A stretch of DNA of 15,637 nucleotides from DAOUBP01 sp034432655. Lineage in GTDB: Bacteria > Chloroflexota > Anaerolineae > CG2-30-64-16. Under the pieces are notes generated by a model that saw only the letters and a list, made by a program, of their open reading frames with translations, was not told the origin of the DNA and did no database searches. This document shows positions 1-7,070 of this stretch, piece after piece. The first letter of the stretch is position 1. The number at the start of each line of letters is the position of its first letter. A program made the position numbers and the translations under genes. The stretch is taken from positions 1-15,637 of the forward strand of contig DAOUBP010000055.1 of the NCBI GenBank assembly GCA_034432655.1, written 5' to 3'.

Positions 1-661
<661 letters not shown>

Positions 662-756
662 ACGTGAGATTGCAATACTTGATCCTGTTCTGTTCAGTTG
701 TTAGGGTGTCGGGGATGCTCTTGACGCCGCAGGCACTGTAAAATCGTTAAGAAGCT
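662..756 (+). other. 23S-5S internal transcribed spacer, no tRNA
   Basis: About 95 bases separate the mature 23S and 5S ends. I see no cloverleaf, no T-loop GTTCRA motif at a tRNA-like spacing and no reading frame. It is probably only processed spacer RNA. The partner strand of the 23S processing stalk would lie upstream of the 23S gene, outside the window. Confidence 0.75.
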
Positions 757-877
757 CTGTTGGTGACGATAGCGGAGAGGGTACACCCGGTCCCATCCCG
801 AACCCGGAAGTTAAGCTCTCCAGCGCCGATGGTAGTTGGGGCGCAAGCCTCTGCGAGAGTAGGTCATCGCCAACGGA
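757..877 (+). rRNA. 5S ribosomal RNA
   Basis: The sequence carries the 5S landmarks in order: ATAGCGG (769-775), CCCATCCCGAACCCGGAAGTTAAG (loop B/C region, about 792-815), CCAGCGCCGATGGTAGTTGGG (820-840), and GCGAGAGTAGG (853-863). The ends pair (TGTTGGTGACGAT with ATCGCCAACGG). The length of about 120 nt is normal. Ends were set by aligning to E. coli 5S by eye and may shift by 1-4 bases. It is the last gene of the rrn operon and converges on the minus-strand hydrolase that ends at 936. Confidence 0.95.
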
Positions 878-890
878 GCTCTTTTTTAAT
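870..890 (+). terminator. Probable rrn operon terminator built on the 5S terminal helix
   Basis: The 3' arm of the 5S helix, CCAACGGAGCTC (870-881), is followed at once by six T residues (882-887). It can pair with AAGCTCTGTTGG at 752-763, so the closing helix of 5S extends a few pairs beyond the mature RNA and could act as the stem of an intrinsic terminator. No separate hairpin is visible before the convergent gene that ends at 936. Confidence 0.5.
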
Positions 891-935
891 CGCCTCCGAA
901 CTTATCCCCCCCGCCGCCGCTGCCCTTTTCAGCTG

Positions 936-1751
936 TCAGGACAGGACCGGCAAGGTCGCAAGGAATTCCGTCACAGCCTGCGCCACGGCCCGCGGCTGTT
1001 CCAGCATGACCATGTGGCCGGCATGCGGGATCACCATCAACCGCGATCCGGCAATCTGTTCGTGCAGGAATTGGCTATATTTGGCAGGGGTCAGGCGATC
1101 GGTGTCGCCGCAAAGGATCAGTGTGGGCACAGCGATGCGCCCTACGTCGGCTCGGCGGTCGAATGCATCACATGCCAGGAAGTCACCGTGCAACACGCGC
1201 GGGTCTACTTCCCGCAAGCGACGCAGGTAAAGACGCCGCAGGTTTGGATCGGTGGTTTCGGCGTGGGCCCAGGCAGTCAACAATTCGGTTGCGCCCGCAA
1301 AATCGGCCAGGATGCCCTCCAGGATCTGGGGGGCGACGCGTAACCGCGCCCCGGTGCCCACCAGGATGAGCCCTGCCAGGCGGCCTGGATACCGCAACGC
1401 AAACTCGATGGCGATCGCCCCACCCATCGAATGGCCTGCCAGCACAAAGGGCCGGGCAAGCTCCGGTTGCAACGCATCCGCGAATCTCCGTACCACCTCA
1501 GCATAGGCACCGATCTCGGAGCGGCCTGTGCCGCGCGATCGGCCATGTCCGGGCAGATCGAGAGCATACACCGCATGACCCGCCAGCCGCCGTAGCTCAC
1601 CCGGCCAATGCATCAAGTTGCCGCCCGCCCCATGCACCAGAACCAGCGGCGGGGCAATGATTTGCAGGCCGCCACGATGGAGGCTGAAGTGTAACAGCTC
1701 GTCGTCCAGATTGACCGTGGTCATATGCTTCCGTTTCCGCTCGATCGCCAT
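936..1751 (-). CDS. Alpha/beta hydrolase fold protein
   Basis: A 271-residue alpha/beta hydrolase of unknown substrate. Visible family marks are the oxyanion-hole HGAGG (residues 40-44), the nucleophile elbow GHSMGG with Ser108, the acid in GDTDRLTP (most likely Asp218) and the catalytic His246 in AGHMVMLEQP. There is no signal peptide or membrane segment, so it is probably cytosolic. Esterase, epoxide hydrolase, haloperoxidase-like and C-C hydrolase members share this pattern, so no reaction is assigned. Its ATG overlaps the TAA of the upstream HIT gene (TAATG), suggesting translational coupling and one transcript. An in-frame ATG at 1724 (262 residues), with purine-rich GGAAACGGAAG before it, is an equally credible start because homology to the family begins only just after it. 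Confidence 0.9.
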   Translation of the reverse strand: MAIERKRKHMTTVNLDDELLHFSLHRGGLQIIAPPLVLVHGAGGNLMHWPGELRRLAGHAVYALDLPGHGRSRGTGRSEIGAYAEVVRRFADALQPELARPFVLAGHSMGGAIAIEFALRYPGRLAGLILVGTGARLRVAPQILEGILADFAGATELLTAWAHAETTDPNLRRLYLRRLREVDPRVLHGDFLACDAFDRRADVGRIAVPTLILCGDTDRLTPAKYSQFLHEQIAGSRLMVIPHAGHMVMLEQPRAVAQAVTEFLATLPVLS

Positions 1752-2242
1752 TATCCGGCCAACAAGGCATCCAGCGCGTTCTTCAACTGGCTGTAGGTCT
1801 CTGTCAGCGACTGGGGAATGACGCGGGTGTCGGAGAGCACCGACATGTAGTTGGTATCGCCGCTCCAGCGTGGCACCACATGCATGTGGACATGGTCTTT
1901 GACACCTGCGCCGGCGACCTCGCCCACATTCGCCCCGAAATTGAACCCTTCCGGCCGCAGCGCATGGCGCAGCGCGCGCATCCCTAGAGTTGTCAGCGAC
2001 ATCATTTCAGCGAGTTCTGCCGGCTCCAGGTCCTCCAGCGTGTCCACATGGCGATAGGGGACGACCATGAAATGTCCGTTGTTATAGGGGTATTTATTCA
2101 ACACCAGAAAAGACCTCTGACCACGATGAACGATCAGGGATGCGACATCATCCTCTGCCTCCAACATGGCGCAAAACACGCAGCCGGGTTGCTTTGCCTT
2201 CAAGATGTATTCCATGCGCCAGGGCGTGAAGAGATGCTTCAT
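1751..2242 (-). CDS. HIT-family protein, AP4A phosphorylase/hydrolase-like
   Basis: A 163-residue histidine-triad protein. The active-site motif HVHMHVV lies at residues 117-123 and is followed by PRW, with the upstream NNGHFMVVPYRH segment (54-65) that is typical of the fold. The N-terminal MKHLFTPWRMEYI and the C21-x2-C24 pair match the actinobacterial/chloroflexal branch that includes the AP4A phosphorylase Rv2613c, so the likely substrates are dinucleoside polyphosphates. This is a family-level inference, and simple nucleoside phosphoramidate hydrolysis is the alternative. The start is supported by GGGAG eight bases upstream and by a sigma70-like promoter about 30 bases further up. It is first in a two-gene minus-strand operon with the alpha/beta hydrolase and divergent from the biotin ligase gene. 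Confidence 0.9.
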   Translation of the reverse strand: MKHLFTPWRMEYILKAKQPGCVFCAMLEAEDDVASLIVHRGQRSFLVLNKYPYNNGHFMVVPYRHVDTLEDLEPAELAEMMSLTTLGMRALRHALRPEGFNFGANVGEVAGAGVKDHVHMHVVPRWSGDTNYMSVLSDTRVIPQSLTETYSQLKNALDALLAG

Positions 2243-2280
2243 CGGCCTTGCTCCCTATGATGGACTTTACAGCCAGCGCC

Positions 2281-2309
2281 AGTTTAGCACTGGAGCGGCA
2301 ATGCGTCAA
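2281..2309 (-). promoter_or_regulatory. Promoter of the HIT/hydrolase operon
   Basis: Read on the minus strand: -35 TTGACG (2309-2304), 17-base spacer ending in TGC, and -10 TAAACT (2286-2281). The TGC before the -10 gives an extended -10. Transcription would start near 2274, about 30 bases before the HIT start codon. Spacing is ideal and the -35 matches five of six consensus bases. Confidence 0.7.
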
Positions 2310-2325
2310 AGGTGGGTGTTGGGGG

Positions 2326-2337
2326 GTGACCTGTCAC
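2326..2337. promoter_or_regulatory. Inverted repeat GTGAC-CT-GTCAC, possible operator
   Basis: A perfect 5+5 inverted repeat with a two-base centre, upstream of the HIT promoter -35 and centred about 58 bases before its predicted start. The half-site GTGAC also occurs in the dyad upstream of the ferredoxin gene. The spacing is shorter than in known Crp/Fnr sites, so it may be chance. Confidence 0.3.
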
Positions 2338-2419
2338 GCGCTGCAGGAACATGAGCTCGTCACGCATACAGGTCGGCTGTGTTTTAGTGTAACATGTGTT
2401 GATGTGCCGCGCAAACCGT

Positions 2420-2448
2420 TTGCGTTGTGACGGAAACAGTGTTATTGT
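2420..2448 (+). promoter_or_regulatory. Candidate promoter of the biotin ligase gene
   Basis: TTGCGT (2420-2425), a 17-base spacer, and TATTGT (2443-2448). Transcription would begin near 2455, some 50 bases before the ATG at 2504. Each box matches four of six consensus bases. The rest of the 261-base divergent gap (2243-2503) shows no reading frame or RNA gene. Confidence 0.45.
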
Positions 2449-2503
2449 CGTGACATGGAGCTCAGACAAAGCCTGACAGGCGTTACGATTCGGAGATTGT
2501 GCC

Positions 2504-3334
2504 ATGTCTGTACTGCGTATTGACTTGATCGAAGGCGCCCTGACGACCCGCCGCCTGGGGCGACGGGTCCTGTACTTTCCGACCATCAGTTCTACCAACG
2601 ATGTCGCCCATGCCGAGGCCGCGGCGGGCGCGGCCGACGGGCTACTGGTGATCGCTGACGAACAGACTGCGGGGCGGGGGCGGTTGGATCGTCGCTGGTG
2701 GGCACCGCCGGGCACCTGCCTGCTCTTCTCCTTGTTGCTGCGGCCCGACATCCCCCCAGCACAAGCCGGCCGGCTGACCATGTGCCTGGGGCTGGGCGCA
2801 GTGGAGGGGATCGAGCAGAGCACCGGCCTGCAGCCGCAGCTCAAGTGGCCGAACGACCTGGTGCTGAACGGCCGCAAGCTTGGCGGCATGTTGACCGAAC
2901 TGCGGTTGGAGGGGGAGAGGCTGAGCTATGCCGTCCTGGGCATTGGGATCAATGTGAACCTGGAACTGAAACAACCGTCGGCCGGCACTCCGCCGGAGGA
3001 GGCAAGCACTGCCCCGCCGCCTGAACTGTTCGCCACGGCTACCAGCCTGCTGATGGCTTTGGGACGGCCGGTGGATCGCGTGGCCCTGCTGGCACGCGTC
3101 CTGGCGTCCGTTGAGGTGTGGTATGAACGCCTGCTGCGCGGCGAGTCGCCGTACATGGCCTGGGCGGCCCGGCTGGAGACGGTGGGGCAACGGGTGCAGG
3201 TGACGCTGCCGTCAGGCGTATTGGTGGGGGCCGCAATTGCCGCTACGCCTGAAGGGGCGTTGGTGGTGCGTGAGGAAAGCGGGCGCGAGCATCTCGTCTG
3301 GAGCGGCGACGTGGTGACATTGCGGCCAACATGA
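2504..3334 (+). CDS. birA: Biotin--[acetyl-CoA-carboxylase] ligase (monofunctional)
   Basis: Catalyses ATP-dependent attachment of biotin to the BCCP subunit of biotin carboxylases through biotinyl-5'-AMP. The 276-residue protein has the catalytic-domain signatures in order: SSTN (29-32), the adenylate-binding GRGR (57-60) in QTAGRGRLDRRW, KWPND (114-118), KLGGML (125-130) and GIGINVN (146-152), then a short SH3-like C-terminal domain (about 225-274). The N-terminal DNA-binding HTH of E. coli BirA is absent, so it should modify carboxylases but not repress biotin genes. The ATG at 2504 has GGAG eight bases upstream. A loop of about 16 residues rich in Pro, Glu and Ala (158-175) interrupts the central domain. 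The stop codon overlaps an ATG (ATGA, 3331-3334) of the next frame. Confidence 0.95.
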   Translation: MSVLRIDLIEGALTTRRLGRRVLYFPTISSTNDVAHAEAAAGAADGLLVIADEQTAGRGRLDRRWWAPPGTCLLFSLLLRPDIPPAQAGRLTMCLGLGAVEGIEQSTGLQPQLKWPNDLVLNGRKLGGMLTELRLEGERLSYAVLGIGINVNLELKQPSAGTPPEEASTAPPPELFATATSLLMALGRPVDRVALLARVLASVEVWYERLLRGESPYMAWAARLETVGQRVQVTLPSGVLVGAAIAATPEGALVVREESGREHLVWSGDVVTLRPT

Positions 3335-3352
3335 CGGGCGGCGGTCGCTCTT

Positions 3353-3380
3353 TTTCGTTTGCTCCCGTCCGTGCTATAAT
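3353..3380 (+). promoter_or_regulatory. Internal promoter with extended -10 upstream of the proline-rich protein
   Basis: A perfect TATAAT at 3375-3380 is preceded by TGC, giving a strong extended -10 (TGCTATAAT). The -35 region is weak (TTTCGT at 3353-3358, 16-base spacer), as is common when the -10 is extended. Transcription would start near 3387, downstream of the ATG at 3331. This argues that the next gene starts at the TTG at 3424. Confidence 0.7.
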
Positions 3381-3423
3381 CTGCCCACATTTTACGTATT
3401 GCGACCCAACAGGAAAGAGCCTC

Positions 3424-3969
3424 TTGCCTACACGTTCACACAATCTGGTGTTGTTGTTAGCTGTCCTTGGGCTGGCCGTGGTGCTGACCGCGGCTGTCTC
3501 GGGCGCAGCCTTGGCCCGTTCGACGTTTCAGTCTTCCCCTCTGGTGCCGGAGGACACGCCGCCGGTTGTACCCTCGGCGGAAGAGATGATCACCGCTACG
3601 CCGCCCCCGGCAGCATCTGAGCCTACCCTGGAGGCGCCGGAGGCGCCGTTGCCGGCCGCTACGCCGTCGCTGGAGGAACCTACGGCAGTGCCTCCCGGCT
3701 TTCTCCCTGCGCCCACCTTGACCAATCCTGACGCGCAGTTGCCTTTGCCACCGGTCGCGGGCCGGCCGCCGTTGGTGGGCCCTGCGTTACCGCCAGCAGA
3801 ACCCTCTCCGGCCCCAACCTCCGCCGCGTCTACCGTGCCCAGCGCAGCGCAGCTCATTGATAACGCCATCGTTGCCGTGAGCTACGTCTGGTTGTGTTGC
3901 GGAGTGGCGCTTCTCGTGTTGGGTGGCGCTGTCCTGGTCTGGTTGGTGCGACGGGGCAGCCGACGATAG
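3424..3969 (+). CDS. Proline-rich membrane-anchored protein of unknown function
   Basis: Not recognised as a named family. With a TTG start at 3424 the product is 181 residues: a short basic start (MPTRSHN), a hydrophobic signal or anchor segment (8-31, ending AALA), a low-complexity region rich in Pro, Ala, Glu and Thr (about 39-140), a second hydrophobic helix (about 149-174) and a basic tail RRGSRR. The layout suggests an extracytoplasmic linker held by one or two membrane helices, but there is no LPXTG-like motif. The TTG is preferred because AGGAAAGAG lies just before it, the TATAAT promoter start falls between it and the upstream ATG, and it gives a standard signal sequence. The alternative ATG at 3331 (212 residues) overlaps the biotin ligase stop. 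A membrane glycosyltransferase gene follows after about seven bases. Confidence 0.65.
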   Translation: MPTRSHNLVLLLAVLGLAVVLTAAVSGAALARSTFQSSPLVPEDTPPVVPSAEEMITATPPPAASEPTLEAPEAPLPAATPSLEEPTAVPPGFLPAPTLTNPDAQLPLPPVAGRPPLVGPALPPAEPSPAPTSAASTVPSAAQLIDNAIVAVSYVWLCCGVALLVLGGAVLVWLVRRGSRR

Positions 3970-3976
3970 CACGAGC

Positions 3977-5485
3977 ATGGATGTCGTAGGCCCTGGTTCC
4001 GCAAGCCCCCGGATTGCAAGATGGCTCCCGCTGGCCCTGGCCTGGTGCGCGCTCGCGTTGCGCGTGGCCGGGCTGACCGCCCAAAGCCTCTGGCGCGATG
4101 AAGTGGATACCCTGCTCTTTGCTACCCGGCCCCTTGGCGAAGCGCTGGCGATGTTCCGCCAGCCGGGTCAGAACGGCCCCCTTTTCTTCCTGGCGTTGCG
4201 GCCCTGGCTTGCGACAGCTGGGACCAGCGAGTTCGCCCTGCGTTTCCCCTCGGCGCTGGCCGGCACGTTGGCGGTACCGGCGGCATATACGTTGGCGCAT
4301 CGGTTGGCCGGCCGCAGACCTGCCGCGCTGACAGCGCTGCTGATGGCCCTGGCGCCCTATCTGGTCTGGTATGGCCAGGAGGCCCGGATGTACGCGCTGT
4401 TGACCGTGCTGATACCGGTTTCGTTGTGGCTGACCGTGACAGCGGCGCAGCAGGGTGGTTGGTGGCGATGGCTGTTGCTGTATCTGGTCACCGCAGTTGT
4501 GATTTATATCCACCTTCTGGCCGCGTTGATCATACCGGTGCAGGCGCTGTGGCTCCTGGTCATGCCTTCGGCCGGCCGGCCTGTGCAGCGTTTGCGCGCG
4601 GCAGGTCTCTACGTCCTGGCCCTGTTGTTGCCTTATCTGCCCCTGGCCGTCTGGCAGGCCGACATGTTGCGGATCGCGTTTCAGACGGGCCATCGTTTTG
4701 TCTCGCTGGGCGACATCCTGCTGATCCTGGCGGCCGTGTTCAGCCTGGGCGTGCTGCCGGGGCAAAGATTCCTGGCGCTTTTCGTCTTCATGGCCGCGCT
4801 GGCGGCCGGGGTGATGCTGTGGGCCTATCAGGCGCGGCGGCACAGGAAATTGCCGGAAAGTGCTCCCGGGCGTTTGATTGCCATGCTGCTGATCTGGCTG
4901 CTTCTGCCGCCTGTGCTGACTTTCGGCATTTCTTTACGCCTGCCGATCTTCACTGAGCGCTATTTGATCTGGACCATGCCCGCATTTCTGATGTTATGCG
5001 CTTTAGGGATTGTGGCGTTGGCCCGTTCCTGGCGTCCTTTGGGGCTGGTTGTGTTGGGGGCAATGGTGATTCTCGACCTGAGCGGCGCCGTCATGCAGGT
5101 CCGCCAGCCGATCAAGTCCGATTTTCGCTCTGCTGCGGGGTTCGTGTTGCAGCACATGCAGCCGGGGGACCTGCTGGTTTACCAGATTCCCTATATCCGT
5201 TATACTTTCACCTATTACAGCAGCGGCCGGGGTGATCCGCGCGCCGAGACGTTGCCCTGGATGGACGGCCCATACACGAACCGAGGCATGAGCGAAGCGG
5301 AGGTTGCGGCCTGGATGGCGCGTGGCATAGGGGACGCGCCGGCTGTCTGGTTGATCGCGTCCGAGGTCGCCATGTGGGATGCACGTGGGCTGACCGAGCA
5401 GTGGCTGGCGGCGCACGGGACGGTCACGATGCGGGCCGAGTTCACCCGGGTGACCGTCACGCGTTATCTGTTGCGCCATGGTTGA
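3977..5485 (+). CDS. Membrane glycosyltransferase, PMT/GT39 (ArnT-like) family
   Basis: A 502-residue integral membrane protein, hydrophobic over about residues 16-390, with a soluble C-terminal part of about 110 residues. Near the N-terminus, SLWRDEVDT puts the conserved acidic pair Asp41-Glu42 in the first loop, as in lipid-linked-sugar glycosyltransferases of the C superfamily. The family pattern continues with QNGPLFFL (65-72), EFALRFPSALAG (85-96) and APYLVWYGQEARMYAL (126-141). The donor would be a polyprenyl-phosphate sugar and the acceptor an extracytoplasmic protein, lipid or glycan. Neither can be read from sequence. The ATG at 3977, seven bases after the previous stop, fits the start of homology, though its ribosome site is weak. 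An upstream in-frame ATG at 3923 would overlap the previous gene by 47 bases. The Pro-rich neighbour could be a substrate, which is speculation. Confidence 0.85.
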   Translation: MDVVGPGSASPRIARWLPLALAWCALALRVAGLTAQSLWRDEVDTLLFATRPLGEALAMFRQPGQNGPLFFLALRPWLATAGTSEFALRFPSALAGTLAVPAAYTLAHRLAGRRPAALTALLMALAPYLVWYGQEARMYALLTVLIPVSLWLTVTAAQQGGWWRWLLLYLVTAVVIYIHLLAALIIPVQALWLLVMPSAGRPVQRLRAAGLYVLALLLPYLPLAVWQADMLRIAFQTGHRFVSLGDILLILAAVFSLGVLPGQRFLALFVFMAALAAGVMLWAYQARRHRKLPESAPGRLIAMLLIWLLLPPVLTFGISLRLPIFTERYLIWTMPAFLMLCALGIVALARSWRPLGLVVLGAMVILDLSGAVMQVRQPIKSDFRSAAGFVLQHMQPGDLLVYQIPYIRYTFTYYSSGRGDPRAETLPWMDGPYTNRGMSEAEVAAWMARGIGDAPAVWLIASEVAMWDARGLTEQWLAAHGTVTMRAEFTRVTVTRYLLRHG

Positions 5486-5511
5486 AGATCGCACCGAGAT
5501 CGAAGGACACG

Positions 5512-6261
5512 ATGAACGGATTCCCAACCCTGATCTCTGCTGAAGAGTCTCAACTCTACCGCGAACCTGAATGGATGCCCTCCCCCGAAGAGGTGGCGCG
5601 GGCCCGGGCAGAGATGGAGCGCCAGGGCATTGTGCGGAGCCTGACGCGTGGGCCGGCCGGCACCCAGCTCGTGCCAGCCGGCGCAGCGCCCTGGCCGTGG
5701 CTGATCGCCGCGGCCAGCTGGGTGATCATGTGGCCGGCTGTGATCGCGTTGCGCATCGGTGTCGGTCGGTTTGCGTTGTTGCCCTGGTGGTTACCTGTCC
5801 TGTTGGCCCTGTTGCATGCCGCGGCGTTGACCGTGCCGGTGTTGCTGGCCAGGCGAGACTCGGGCGTGGATGCGGTGCGCCGCCGCTTTGGCAAGGTGCG
5901 CACCCTGGCGCAGATGCTGGCCCTGGAGCCGGATGAGTTTGAGGTCTGGATCGGGCTGCTGTTCCAGCTGGGCGGGTATCGGGTGAAGAACACGCAGTAC
6001 GTAGCCGATCACGGCATTGATCTGGAAGTGTCCGGCAATGGGGTGCGCCGCGGCCTGGTGCAATGCAAGCGCTACCGGGGCACGGTGGGCGAGCCGACCA
6101 TTCGCGATCTGTATGGGACGTTGATGCACGAACGGGCCGACTATGCCTGGCTGGCCACCACAGGCGGCGTGTCTCGCCAGGCGCGGGAGTGGGCCAGCGG
6201 CAAGCCCATGGAGTTATGGGACGGCCAGCGGTTGGTGGAACTGGCAACCAGATATCGTTGA
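5512..6261 (+). CDS. Membrane-anchored Mrr-type restriction endonuclease-fold protein
   Basis: A 249-residue protein. Residues 1-58 are soluble, two hydrophobic segments follow (about 61-82 and 88-113), then a linker and an Mrr-type PD-(D/E)xK nuclease domain (about 138-246). Catalytic-type residues are in place: Glu144 in EPDEFEVW, Asp170 in DHGIDLEV, and Gln184-x-Lys186 in GLVQCKRY, the Q-x-K version used by Mrr. TTGGVSRQAREWA (217-229) is the usual end of the fold. Mrr proteins cleave modified DNA. Membrane-anchored versions are widespread but poorly studied, so defence, repair or DNA uptake are all open. The ATG at 5512 has GAAGGA just upstream and follows the glycosyltransferase stop by 26 bases. 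Base composition is like the neighbours, with no sign of recent transfer. Confidence 0.85.
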   Translation: MNGFPTLISAEESQLYREPEWMPSPEEVARARAEMERQGIVRSLTRGPAGTQLVPAGAAPWPWLIAAASWVIMWPAVIALRIGVGRFALLPWWLPVLLALLHAAALTVPVLLARRDSGVDAVRRRFGKVRTLAQMLALEPDEFEVWIGLLFQLGGYRVKNTQYVADHGIDLEVSGNGVRRGLVQCKRYRGTVGEPTIRDLYGTLMHERADYAWLATTGGVSRQAREWASGKPMELWDGQRLVELATRYR

Positions 6262-6276
6262 GAAGGGAACTGCAAG

Positions 6277-7026
6277 ATGAAACGTCCACAGGTAGACCGC
6301 CCGTTGATCTTCGCGCATCGTGGCGCGTGCAAGGTGGCGCCCGAAAACACCCTGCCGGCTTTTGAGGCGGCCATGCGACTGGGAGCGGACGGCGTCGAGC
6401 TGGACGTGCAGTACAGCTCCGACGGCGAGCTGGTGGTCTTCCATAATCCGACGCTGGAGAAGACCAGCACCGGTCGCGGCCGCGTCACGTCCCACACGCT
6501 GGCCGAATTGCAGGCACTGGACGCCGGAAGCTGGTTTGGGCCTGAATTCGCCGGCACCCGCATCCCAACCCTGGCCGAGGCCCTGGCCTTGCTCAAGGGG
6601 AAGTTGCTCATCAACATCGAGCTGAAAGCGCTGGACCTGGCCAGCAGAAGCCTGGGGCCTGATGTGGTACAGTTGGTGCGCCGCTACGATATGGCTGACC
6701 AGGTGGTGCTGAGTTCGTTCAACCCGTTCGCGTTACGGACGGCCAAGGCGGCTGGGCCGGAGATCGAAACCGGTTTGCTGTTGTCCCCCGAGCTGCCCGG
6801 ATGGACCCGTTGGGGGTTCATCCGCCGCCACAGCCGAGCGGACGGGTTGCACCCCGAGCTGGTGATGGTGGACGAGGCCTACGTGGCACAGGCGCGCAGG
6901 TTAGGCATGCCGGTGCGCGTGTGGACGGTGAACGAGGAGGCGGACCTGCGCCGCATGGCCGCCCTCGGCGTGGATACCATCATCACGGATGTGCCGGACG
7001 TGGCAAGACGCGTTCTTGCGGAATAG
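6277..7026 (+). CDS. Glycerophosphodiester phosphodiesterase, cytosolic (UgpQ-like)
   Basis: Hydrolyses glycerophosphodiesters from phospholipid turnover to sn-glycerol-3-phosphate and the alcohol. The 249-residue protein has the GDPD TIM-barrel signatures: HRG (14-16, with catalytic-type His14), PENT (22-25), the metal ligands Glu41 and Asp43 in VELDVQ, the second catalytic His56 in VVFHNP, Glu115-x-Lys117 in INIELK, and VWTVNE (215-220) near the end. The length matches the soluble E. coli UgpQ class. There is no signal peptide, so it is unlike the periplasmic GlpQ. The ATG at 6277 is preceded by GAAGGGA with eight-base spacing, 15 bases after the Mrr-like gene, so the two are probably co-transcribed. 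No functional link between them is evident. Confidence 0.93.
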   Translation: MKRPQVDRPLIFAHRGACKVAPENTLPAFEAAMRLGADGVELDVQYSSDGELVVFHNPTLEKTSTGRGRVTSHTLAELQALDAGSWFGPEFAGTRIPTLAEALALLKGKLLINIELKALDLASRSLGPDVVQLVRRYDMADQVVLSSFNPFALRTAKAAGPEIETGLLLSPELPGWTRWGFIRRHSRADGLHPELVMVDEAYVAQARRLGMPVRVWTVNEEADLRRMAALGVDTIITDVPDVARRVLAE

Positions 7027-7070
7027 ATTCCGCATCACAAACAACAAGATCAACGACGGAGTTGATGATT

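Noticed and set aside
662..756. tRNA in the 23S-5S spacer
   Set aside because: No cloverleaf or conserved tRNA bases could be found.
760..1230. Plus-strand open frame starting in 5S and running antisense to the hydrolase
   Set aside because: It covers the 5S gene and the end of a clear minus-strand hydrolase; a GC-rich shadow frame.
3854..4843. Long minus-strand open frame (329 codons) opposite the GT39 gene
   Set aside because: Composition is Gln/Arg/His-rich, as expected from the antisense of a hydrophobic GC-rich gene. The plus strand has a recognisable family.
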